DNA of 58,156 nucleotides. Origin: Streptomyces sparsogenes (GTDB taxonomy: Bacteria > Actinomycetota > Actinomycetes > Streptomycetales > Streptomycetaceae). Numbering within the stretch: the stretch's first letter is position 1; each line of letters begins with the position of its first letter. A model generated the notes under the pieces. The model saw nothing but the letters and a program-made list of their open reading frames with translations. It did not search any database and was not told the origin of the DNA. The position numbers and the translations under genes were made by a program. The DNA is taken from contig NZ_MAXF01000141.1 of the NCBI RefSeq assembly GCF_001704635.1, positions 1 to 58,156 of the forward strand. The letters are read 5' to 3'. Below are positions 40,258 through 47,001 of the stretch, one piece after another.

Positions 40258-41130
40258 TCATCCCGTCGCGAGCAGCAGCGACCCCACCAGCGCCAGCCCG
40301 GCGCCGGTGGCCTGCACCGCGCGCAGCCGCTCGCTGAGGACCGCGCGCGCCGCCAGCGCGGTCACGACCGGGTACAGGGCCGCGAGCACCGCGGCCACGG
40401 TCACCGGACCGGTGTGGGCGGCCACGCTGTAGGTGCCGTTGCCCGCCACGTCGGCCAGGCCCACGAAGGCCAGGGCGGGCAGCGCGGCCCACAGCGCGCG
40501 TACGCCCCCGGCGGCCGGGTCGAGCGCGGGGGTGCCGCGGCGCGTGGACGCGTACAGCGCGGCGCCGCCGACCACCGCGCTGCACGCCCGCTGGACGAAC
40601 AGCGCCAGGAACAGCCCGGTCACGGTGGTGGACGCCTCGGCGATCAGCGTCATGACCGACCCGAAGCCGACCGCGGCGACCAGGGTGAGCAGCAGCGTCT
40701 GCCGCGGTACGGACGTGCCCCCGGTCTGCGGTCCGCTGGCGAGCACCACCCCGGCCACCGCGACCGCGATCCCGGCGAACTGCGGCAGGCCGGGCCGCTC
40801 GCCGAGGGCGAGCCCGACGCCGAGGGGGACGGCCACGCTGCCGAGCGCGCCGATCGGCGAGACGACCCCCATCGGGCCGAGCGCCAGCGCCCGGTAGAAG
40901 CACAGCATCCCGACCGGCCCCACCACGCCCGCCGCGACGGCGTACCACAGCCGCGGATCGGCCTCGGCCCAGCCGCCACCGGCCGTGACGACGCAGCCCA
41001 GCACGGCCACCGAGATGCCCTGTGAGACGACGACCACGGTGAGGGCGGGGATGCGCCGGGTGAGGAGCCCTCCGCCGAAGTCGGCCAGCCCCAGCAGGAG
41101 GCTGGTGGCCAGAGCGAAGAGTGCGGACAT
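40258..41130 (-). CDS. EamA/DMT-family transporter
   Basis: A 290-residue drug/metabolite transporter with about ten membrane segments in two EamA halves (MSALFALATSLLLGLADFGG, GPVGMLCFYRALALGPMGVV, AGIAVAVAGVVLASG and in the second half GNGTYSVAAHTGPVTVAAVL, ALYPVVTALAARAVLSERL). Members export amino acids, purines or other metabolites. The ATG at 41130 (GAGG seven nt upstream) is preferred to 41205, which would lie in the promoter region. It is divergent from an XRE-cupin regulator gene, the usual arrangement for an exporter controlled by that regulator. Confidence 0.87.
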   Translation of the reverse strand: MSALFALATSLLLGLADFGGGLLTRRIPALTVVVVSQGISVAVLGCVVTAGGGWAEADPRLWYAVAAGVVGPVGMLCFYRALALGPMGVVSPIGALGSVAVPLGVGLALGERPGLPQFAGIAVAVAGVVLASGPQTGGTSVPRQTLLLTLVAAVGFGSVMTLIAEASTTVTGLFLALFVQRACSAVVGGAALYASTRRGTPALDPAAGGVRALWAALPALAFVGLADVAGNGTYSVAAHTGPVTVAAVLAALYPVVTALAARAVLSERLRAVQATGAGLALVGSLLLATG

Positions 41131-41225
41131 GGGGAGACCTCGCCGTACAGTGTGATGGACGTTGGAGTACACCACACCGTAGTTCAGTATGTTCGACTTC
41201 GCCATTTAAAATATTGGACGGACCG
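41131..41225. promoter_or_regulatory. AT-rich divergent promoter region (eamA / xre-cupin)
   Basis: A 95-nt gap with a very AT-rich core for this genome (ATTTAAAATATTGG, 41204-41217) and a direct repeat GTTC-N5-GTTC (41182-41194 region). It should hold both promoters and the binding site of the XRE-cupin regulator. I could not assign -35/-10 pairs with confidence. Confidence 0.45.
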
Positions 41226-41798
41226 TTGACGGACCTCGACCACCTCACCCAGTCGCTCGCCCGCAACCTCAAACGCTGGCGCAATGAGCGTGGCTTCACC
41301 CTCGACGCCCTCGCGGCCCGCTCCGGGGTCAGCCGCGGCATGATCATCCAGATCGAGCAGGCCCGCACCAACCCGAGCGTCGGCACCACCGTCAAGCTCG
41401 CCGACGCCCTCGGAGTGAGCATCACCACCCTGCTCGACTACGAGAGCGGCCCCCAGGTCCAGCTCGTCCCCGCCGAGCAGGCCGTACGCATGTGGTCCAC
41501 CGACGCCGGCAGCTACACCGCCCTCCTCGTCGGCACGGAGGCGCGCGGGCCGCTGGAGCTGTGGGAGTGGCGGCTGACGCCGGGGGAGGGCAGCGACTCC
41601 GATCCGCATCCGCCCGGCACCTTCGAGCTGCTGCACGTCACGGCGGGCGAGCTGACACTGACCGTCGGCGGCGAGACCTACCCCGTGCCGGCCGGTTCCT
41701 CGGCGGCCTTCGAGGCGAGCGTCCCCCACGGCTACCGCAACGACGGGACGGAGACCGTCACGATGACCATGGCCGTCTCCGTCCCCCCGGCACGCTGA
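41226..41798 (+). CDS. XRE-family regulator with cupin domain
   Basis: A protein of about 190 residues. An N-terminal helix-turn-helix (about 8-65, LARNLKRWRNERGFTLDALA, ARSGVSRGMIIQIEQARTNP, VGTTVKLADALGVSITTLL) is joined to a C-terminal cupin (about 110-185, LWEWRLTPGEGSDSDPHPPG, FELLHVTAGELTLTVGGETY, PVPAGSSAAFEASVPHGYRN). This SutR/PuuR-like architecture senses a small metabolite. The start is a TTG; 41226 (GGACGG upstream) or 41214 are both possible. It faces the EamA gene, its likely target. Confidence 0.87.
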   Translation: MTDLDHLTQSLARNLKRWRNERGFTLDALAARSGVSRGMIIQIEQARTNPSVGTTVKLADALGVSITTLLDYESGPQVQLVPAEQAVRMWSTDAGSYTALLVGTEARGPLELWEWRLTPGEGSDSDPHPPGTFELLHVTAGELTLTVGGETYPVPAGSSAAFEASVPHGYRNDGTETVTMTMAVSVPPAR

Positions 41799-41859
41799 GC
41801 CACCGGGCGCGGAGGCCGTCGGGAGCGGAGGCCGCCGGGCGGGCTGTTAACTTGACCGC

Positions 41860-42414
41860 ATGAGTACGCCGATGGACGCCTTCGACGACGCACGTCCCGC
41901 CGTCGAATGCCTCGACCTGCTGACCGCGCCGGTGGCCGAGGCGCTGCGCGCCTGGCGCGGCCCCGTGCCCGTGGAGCAGGTGCTGTACGTGGACACCGAC
42001 CCGGACAAGGCCGACACGGCCGCGCTCGTGGAGCACTACGGGGCCCGGCTGCTGGAGCAGTCCGCGAACTGCGTGGTGGTCGCGGGCAAGCGGGCCGGCG
42101 AGACCTCCCTCGCCGCCTGCGTGGTCCTCTCCCACACCCGGGTGGACGTCAACGGCGCGGTGCGCCGCCGACTCGGCGCCCGCAAGGCCTCCTTCGCCCC
42201 CATGGAGACGGCGCTCGGCGTGAGCGGCATGGAGTTCGGCGGCGTCACGCCCATCGGCCTGCCCGCCGACTGGCCGGTGCTGGTCGACGCGGCCGTCGCC
42301 GACATCCCGTACGCGCTCATCGGCAGCGGAAGCCGCCGCGGCAAGCTCATCGTGCCGGGCAAGGCGATCGCCGGGCTGCCGGGGGCGGAGGTTCTGGAGG
42401 GCCTCGGCATCTGA
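41860..42414 (+). CDS. YbaK/EbsC family protein (aminoacyl-tRNA deacylase-like)
   Basis: A 184-residue YbaK-fold protein. It has VEQVLYVDTDPDKADTAALV, EQSANCVVVAGKRAGETSLA, GARKASFAPMETALGVSGME and the C-terminal GSRRGKLIVPGKAIAGLPGA. Family members hydrolyse mischarged aminoacyl-tRNA or bind small metabolites; the Lys in the GARKAS motif fits the catalytic position of the family. The ATG at 41860 lies 7 nt after TTAACT, so a leaderless message is possible. The stop region is repeated several times downstream. Confidence 0.88.
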   Translation: MSTPMDAFDDARPAVECLDLLTAPVAEALRAWRGPVPVEQVLYVDTDPDKADTAALVEHYGARLLEQSANCVVVAGKRAGETSLAACVVLSHTRVDVNGAVRRRLGARKASFAPMETALGVSGMEFGGVTPIGLPADWPVLVDAAVADIPYALIGSGSRRGKLIVPGKAIAGLPGAEVLEGLGI

Positions 42415-42415
42415 G

Positions 42416-42509
42416 GACCGGTCGCCGCGAGCCCCGGCGTCCGACGACCGGTCGCCGCGGTCTGATGACCGGTCGCCGCGGGCGTCGGCCTCTGACGCCC
42501 GTCGCCGCG
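42416..42509. repeat. Degenerate repeats of GACCGGTCGCCGCG
   Basis: GACCGGTCGCCGCG occurs exactly at 42416, 42446 and 42467, with a fourth altered copy ending at 42509, in the 103-nt gap between ybaK and the convergent GNAT gene. The first copy begins at the ybaK stop, so the array looks like duplicated 3'-flank. GACCGGTC is itself palindromic. Confidence 0.85.
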
Positions 42510-42517
42510 CGCCCGGC

Positions 42518-43003
42518 TCAGCCCCCGCGCCCGGACACGTCCAGGGACAGCGCGCGGGAGTGCTCCGCGAACCCCAGACTGCGGTAGAGGTGCTCGGCGT
42601 CGGGCGTGGCATGCAGATCGACGCGGGTGACGCCCTGCCCGGCGAACCAGTCGAGCAGCGCCTCGGTCAGCGCGCGGGCGTATCCGCGGCCCCGGTAACG
42701 GGGGTCGGTGCACACGTTGAAGACGAAGCCGAAGCGCCCCGAGGGGTGCCCGGGCGCGGGCAGCCGCTCCTCGACACTGCCGACCGCGCACGCGGCCAGG
42801 TGCGGGGCGCCCGGCTCGTCGCCGTCCACGACGAACGCGCCCAGCCGTCCCTCCGGCCCGGTGAGCAGCCGCACGACCGCCTCCCGCGCGCTGACCTCCC
42901 ACGCGCCGGGCCGGTCCCGCCCGTGCATGGCCTCGAACATCACACGGCGCAGTCGTACCAGTTCAGCGGCGTCGGCGGGGCGGGCGGCCCGTATGGCGAT
43001 CAC
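42518..43003 (-). CDS. GNAT-family N-acetyltransferase
   Basis: A 161-residue acetyltransferase. It shows the N-terminal IRAARPADAAELVRLRRVMF, GRFGFVFNVCTDPRYRGRGY with the acetyl-CoA-binding RGRGYA turn, LLDWFAGQGVTRVDLHATPD and the C-terminal YRSLGFAEHSRAL. The acceptor is unknown. I chose the GTG at 43003; the frame is open upstream but not GNAT-like. It faces the ybaK gene across a repeat array. Confidence 0.88.
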   Translation of the reverse strand: MIAIRAARPADAAELVRLRRVMFEAMHGRDRPGAWEVSAREAVVRLLTGPEGRLGAFVVDGDEPGAPHLAACAVGSVEERLPAPGHPSGRFGFVFNVCTDPRYRGRGYARALTEALLDWFAGQGVTRVDLHATPDAEHLYRSLGFAEHSRALSLDVSGRGG

Positions 43004-43058
43004 GGTCCGACGCCCCCACCCGGACCCCGCCCGGGTGGGGGCGGCCGGAGGCAGGGGA

Positions 43059-43466
43059 TCACCCCAGCCGAGGCAGCTCGATGGCCGGGCAGCGGTCCAT
43101 GACCATGGCGAGCCCCGCGCCACGGGTGCGCTCGTACGCCGCCTCGTCCACCACGCCGAGCTGGAACCACACCGCCTTGGCCCCGATGGCCACGGCCTCG
43201 TCGGCGACCGCCCCCGCGAGCCGGCTGTTGACGAAGACATCCACGACATCCACCTCGAAGGGGATGTCCGAGAGCGAGCGGTACCCCTGCTCCCCGTGGA
43301 CCGTCTCCGCCTTCGGGTGCACGGGGATCACCCGCTTGCCGTGGCGCCTCAGCACCTCCGCGACCCCGTACGCCGCCCGCGCCCGGTTCGAGGACAGGCC
43401 CACCACCGCCCAGGTGTCACCGAGCTCGGTCAGGATCTCGCGGATCACCGCCGGATCGCCGTACAC
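43059..43466 (-). CDS. CoA-binding domain protein
   Basis: A 135-residue Rossmann-fold CoA_binding protein (YccU-like). It shows WAVVGLSSNRARAAYGVAEV, KRVIPVHPKAETVHGEQGYR, DIPFEVDVVDVFVNSRLAGA and AKAVWFQLGVVDEAAYERTR. Such proteins bind CoA or acyl-CoA; no catalytic partner is fused. The GTG at 43466 is chosen because GGGAGG lies 8 nt upstream. It is divergent from the YigZ gene. Confidence 0.9.
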   Translation of the reverse strand: MYGDPAVIREILTELGDTWAVVGLSSNRARAAYGVAEVLRRHGKRVIPVHPKAETVHGEQGYRSLSDIPFEVDVVDVFVNSRLAGAVADEAVAIGAKAVWFQLGVVDEAAYERTRGAGLAMVMDRCPAIELPRLG

Positions 43467-43589
43467 GCCTGCCTCCCGAGGGTCGGATGCTCGTTCACCG
43501 TGCGCAACGAACACCGGCGCCCGGGCATTCCGAAGCCACCCCGCGCCACCGCGCGCCGAGCGGCCCGGTCCACCGCATAGGGTGGTCCG

Positions 43590-44234
43590 ATGCAGGAGCG
43601 GTACCGGACGGTCGCGCGCGAGGGCGTGCACGAGATCGAGATCAGCAAATCGCGTTTCCTGTGCTCCCTCGCGCCCGCCGCGACCGAGCAGGAAGCCCAG
43701 GACTTCGTCCGGCGCGTCCGCGGGGAGCACCCCGCCGCGACCCACAACTGCTACGCCTATGTCATCGGCGCCGACGGCGGGGTCCAGAAGGCGAGCGACG
43801 ACGGGGAGCCGGGCGGCACGGCGGGTGTGCCGATGCTGCAGATGTTGCTGCGCCGCGAGGTGCGGTACGTCGTGGCGGTGGTCACCCGCTACTACGGCGG
43901 TGTGAAACTCGGCGCCGGAGGGCTGATCCGCGCCTACGGCGGGGGGGTCGGCGAGGCCCTGGACGCCCTGGGCACCGTCACCCGGGAGCGGTTCCGGCTG
44001 GCGACCGTCACCGTCGGCCACGAGCGGGCCGGACGGCTGGAGAACGACCTGCGCGCGACCGGCCGCGCGGTGCGCGAGGTGCGCTACGCGGAGGCCGTGA
44101 CGATCGAACTGGGGCTTCCCGACGCGGACGTGGACGCCTTCCGCGCCTGGCTGGCGGACGCCACCGCGGGCACCGCCACCCTCGAGCTGGGCGGCGAGGC
44201 GTACCAGGACGCCCCGGGCGGCCGACCCGTCTGA
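43590..44234 (+). CDS. YigZ/IMPACT family protein
   Basis: A 214-residue protein with the IMPACT N-terminal domain (about 15-125: EIEISKSRFLCSLAPAATEQ, HPAATHNCYAYVIGADGGVQ, ASDDGEPGGTAGVPMLQMLL, VAVVTRYYGGVKLGAGGLIR) and the C-terminal DUF1949-like domain. Its role is unknown; eukaryotic IMPACT acts in translational control. The ATG at 43590 follows a -10-like TAGGGT and GTGGTCCG. Confidence 0.93.
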   Translation: MQERYRTVAREGVHEIEISKSRFLCSLAPAATEQEAQDFVRRVRGEHPAATHNCYAYVIGADGGVQKASDDGEPGGTAGVPMLQMLLRREVRYVVAVVTRYYGGVKLGAGGLIRAYGGGVGEALDALGTVTRERFRLATVTVGHERAGRLENDLRATGRAVREVRYAEAVTIELGLPDADVDAFRAWLADATAGTATLELGGEAYQDAPGGRPV

Positions 44235-44366
44235 CGTGGGCGCATGCTCGGATGTCGTATGTACGAGGTTTGCAACAGTGGACGGCGCGGGTGCTGATCA
44301 TGCCGCTGGGCGACGGTAACGTGGCCGGGGATGCCGTTGAGGACACAGGAACGGGGGGCCGCCCTG

Positions 44367-44819
44367 ATGGAACTGGCTGAGCACATCGCCGCGGTGCGCG
44401 CGGGGGCGGGTGATCCCGCCGCGATGGTCGGCGAGTTCCGCCGCACGGCCGTACTGGTACCCGTGGCCGACGGCGGTTTCATGACGGCCGAATACGGCGG
44501 CATCCGCTGGATCTACGCCTTCACCGACGAGTCCGCGCTGGCCCGCTTCGCCACCGCGCGCGGCTCCGACCCGGGCCAGGAGTGGGAGTACGCCGCCGTG
44601 CTCGGCGCGCGGCTGCTGGATGTGATGGTGCCGGAGATGGGCCGCCCCGCGGGCGTCGCGGTGGACGTGGCGGACGAGGACGGGTCGATGATGTTCCCGC
44701 CGGTGCGGGGCATCGTCCCGGACGAGGTCGCGGTGGACGTGGACGACGACGAGAACGGGAACGGCAACGAGGGCCGGAACGGCACCGGGAACGAGCGGAC
44801 ACAGGGGGCCGGGCAGTGA
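44367..44819 (+). CDS. SseB N-terminal domain protein
   Basis: A 150-residue protein resembling the SseB N-terminal domain (FRRTAVLVPVADGGFMTAEY, IRWIYAFTDESALARFATAR, EYAAVLGARLLDVMVPEMGR). The tail from about residue 125 is acidic then Asn/Gly-rich (DDDENGNGNEGRNGTGNE), probably disordered. The ATG at 44367 has GGGGGG 10 nt upstream; an ATG at 44331 is possible. It is coupled by a GTGA overlap to a WXG-like gene. In streptomycetes such pairs often precede large secreted polymorphic-toxin genes. Confidence 0.78.
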   Translation: MELAEHIAAVRAGAGDPAAMVGEFRRTAVLVPVADGGFMTAEYGGIRWIYAFTDESALARFATARGSDPGQEWEYAAVLGARLLDVMVPEMGRPAGVAVDVADEDGSMMFPPVRGIVPDEVAVDVDDDENGNGNEGRNGTGNERTQGAGQ

Positions 44820-45457
44820 GCGCGGACGGGGATCTGAATGTCGGCAAGGACTCCGTGGACCTGATCACCAAGGGTCTGCGGGCGGCGATCGGCGAGCTGA
44901 GGGACGTCGGGGACAACACCGGCGCGCTGCAGGGCTCCGGCTTCTCGGACATGACGATGTCCAAGATGGAAGCCGGGGGCAAGGGGCTGGCCGACGCGTT
45001 CGAGGGGTTCTGCGACCGCTGGGAGTGGGGGGTCCGGGCGCTCGTCCAGGACGCCAACGAGATAGCCAACCGGCTCGGTCTGGCGGCGGGTTTGATGTGG
45101 GAAGAGGACCAGTACTGGGGCAACACCCTCAAGGTCACCGTCAACGCCCTGTCGCCCACCGGCAATCCGCACCTGTCGGAGGAAGAGGTCGCCAAGCAGG
45201 GCTGGGGCGACATCTTCACCCCCGACGCGCCGGACTACAGCGCGGCGTCCTGGCAACAGGCCGGTGACGAGATGGGCCAGACCTGGAAGGACACCGGGCG
45301 CGCCCTGCTCACCGAGGGCAACGGCGGAATGCGCACCAGGATGATGAACGATCTGCTCGGGGTCGACGACCAGCAGTTCAACCAGGCACTCGACCAGACC
45401 TTCGGCCCCTCTCCGGAGGCGCGCGCCCAGCAGCAGGCGCAGCAAGAGGGCCAGTAG
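44816..45457 (+). CDS. Helical WXG100-like hypothetical protein (T7SS-associated?)
   Basis: A 213-residue protein. The first 100 residues form an amphipathic helical hairpin with a WxWG in the middle (AGGKGLADAFEGFCDRWEWG), as in WXG100/LXG-type secreted proteins. The remainder is Asn/Asp-rich and helical, ending in Gln-rich QQQAQQEGQ. There is no signal peptide. I do not recognise a catalytic motif. It starts inside the stop of the SseB-like gene (GTGA). The typical partner, a large type VII secreted toxin, is missing: sbcD follows after 263 nt. Confidence 0.65.
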   Translation: MSADGDLNVGKDSVDLITKGLRAAIGELRDVGDNTGALQGSGFSDMTMSKMEAGGKGLADAFEGFCDRWEWGVRALVQDANEIANRLGLAAGLMWEEDQYWGNTLKVTVNALSPTGNPHLSEEEVAKQGWGDIFTPDAPDYSAASWQQAGDEMGQTWKDTGRALLTEGNGGMRTRMMNDLLGVDDQQFNQALDQTFGPSPEARAQQQAQQEGQ

Positions 45458-45480
45458 CGGTCGGCCGCGGCGGGGACGGC

Positions 45481-45508
45481 CGCGGCACACCGCGGCACAC
45501 CGCGGCAC
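45481..45508. repeat. 10-nt tandem repeat
   Basis: CGCGGCACAC occurs at 45481-45490 and 45491-45500, with a third partial copy CGCGGCAC to 45508, in the gap before sbcD. Nothing else is recognised in that 263-nt gap apart from a TACGGT -10-like hexamer at 45615-45620. Confidence 0.8.
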
Positions 45509-45720
45509 GATCCACCCCGACACCGCGCCCCGCTTCCCGGACGACGGCTGGAGATGGCACCGGCCGGCCTCCCGCTTTCACAGGGTGTGCGGGCGGGCGG
45601 GCGGCCGAGGGGGCTACGGTAGGGCGGTGCCGGCCGCCGTGAGGCGGGCGCGGCGCGGCGAACAGGAACGACGGGAACCAGGGGCGGAGAGAGGGCGAGC
45701 GTGCGGGTCGGAGCGAGCCG

Positions 45721-47001
45721 GTGAGATTTCTGCACACGTCCGACTGGCACCTGGGGCGGTCCTTCCACCGCGTCAACCTGCTCGCGGCGCAGCGGCGGTT
45801 CATCGACCACCTGGTCGCCACCGTGCGCGAGCGGCATGTCGACGCCGTCCTCGTCGCGGGTGACGTCTACGACCGGGCGGTGCCGCCGCTCGCCGCCGTC
45901 GAGCTGTTCGACGACGCCCTCCACCGCCTCGCCGACCTCGGCGTGCCGACGGTCATGATCTCCGGCAACCACGACTCGGCCCGGCGGCTCGGCGTCGGCG
46001 CCGGGCTGATCGAGCGGGCCGGCATCCACCTGCGCACCGACCCCGCGGGCTGCGCCACCCCGGTTGTCCTCGCCGACGACCACGGCGACGTCGCGTTCTA
46101 CGGGCTGCCGTACCTCGAGCCCGCCCTCGTGCGGGAGGCGCTCGGCGCCGACGGCACGGGGCACACCGCGGTGCTGCGCGCCGCCATGGCCCGGGTGCGC
46201 GCCGACCTCGCCACCCGGCCCCCGGGCACCCGCTCGGTCGTCCTCGCGCACGCCTTCGTCACCGGCGGCGCGCCCAGCGACAGCGAGCGCGACATCACCG
46301 TCGGGGGCGTCGCCTCCGTGCCCGCCGAGGTGTTCGACGGCGTCGACTACACGGCGCTCGGGCACCTGCACGGTTGCCAGGCCATCACCGAGCGGGTTCG
46401 CTACTCGGGCTCCCCGCTCGCGTACTCCTTTTCCGAGGCCCGCCACCGCAAGTCCATGTGGCTGGTCGACCTCGGCCCCGGCGGCGCCGTGACCGCCGAG
46501 CGCGTGGACTGCCCGGTGCCCCGGCCGCTGGCCCGGATCCGGGGCCGGATCGAGGACCTGCTCGCCGACCCCGGCCTGGCCCGGCACGAGGACGCCTGGG
46601 TCGAGGCCACCCTCACCGACCCCGCGCGCCCCCACGAGCCGATGCCCCGCCTGACGCGCCGCTTCCCCCACCTGCTCAGCCTGGTGTTCGACCCCGAGCG
46701 GGGCCCCGAGGACCCCCTCGCCTCGTACGCGCAGCGGCTGCGCGGCCGCACCGACCGGCAGATCGCGGAGGACTTCGTGGCCCATGTGCGTGGCGGGCGC
46801 GGTCCGGACGAGGCCGAGCGCGCGGTGCTCGGGGCGGCCCTGGACGCCGTACGGGCCGCGGAGACCGAATCCGCCACAGCCGAATCCCCCGCAACCCGAT
46901 CCCCCGCAGCCGAGTCCCCCGCTATCGGATCCCCCGCTACCGGATCCGCGGGGGCGGGGGCCGTCGAGGCGGCTCCCTCCTCGCGGGAGGTCGCCCGATG
47001 A
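45721..47001 (+). CDS. sbcD: Exonuclease subunit SbcD (Mre11-like)
   Basis: A 426-residue calcineurin-like nuclease, the Mre11 partner in SbcCD, which cleaves hairpins and protein-blocked DNA ends. Metal motifs: FLHTSDWHLGRS (about 3-14), VAGDVYDRA, VMISGNHDSARRLG, VVLAHAFVTGG and ALGHLHGCQ. The C-terminal 40 residues are six pentapeptide repeats (ESATA to GSAGA) encoded by a 15-nt minisatellite. The GTG at 45721 has GGAG 7-10 nt upstream. Its stop overlaps the sbcC start (ATGA). Confidence 0.95.
   Translation: MRFLHTSDWHLGRSFHRVNLLAAQRRFIDHLVATVRERHVDAVLVAGDVYDRAVPPLAAVELFDDALHRLADLGVPTVMISGNHDSARRLGVGAGLIERAGIHLRTDPAGCATPVVLADDHGDVAFYGLPYLEPALVREALGADGTGHTAVLRAAMARVRADLATRPPGTRSVVLAHAFVTGGAPSDSERDITVGGVASVPAEVFDGVDYTALGHLHGCQAITERVRYSGSPLAYSFSEARHRKSMWLVDLGPGGAVTAERVDCPVPRPLARIRGRIEDLLADPGLARHEDAWVEATLTDPARPHEPMPRLTRRFPHLLSLVFDPERGPEDPLASYAQRLRGRTDRQIAEDFVAHVRGGRGPDEAERAVLGAALDAVRAAETESATAESPATRSPAAESPAIGSPATGSAGAGAVEAAPSSREVAR
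46867..46956 (+). repeat. 15-nt minisatellite, six units, in sbcD 3' end
   Basis: Six 15-nt units from 46867 encode ESATA, ESPAT, RSPAA, ESPAI, GSPAT and GSAGA. They share the core ATCCCCCGC. The array extends the SbcD C-terminus by about 30 residues beyond the usual end. Confidence 0.9.
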
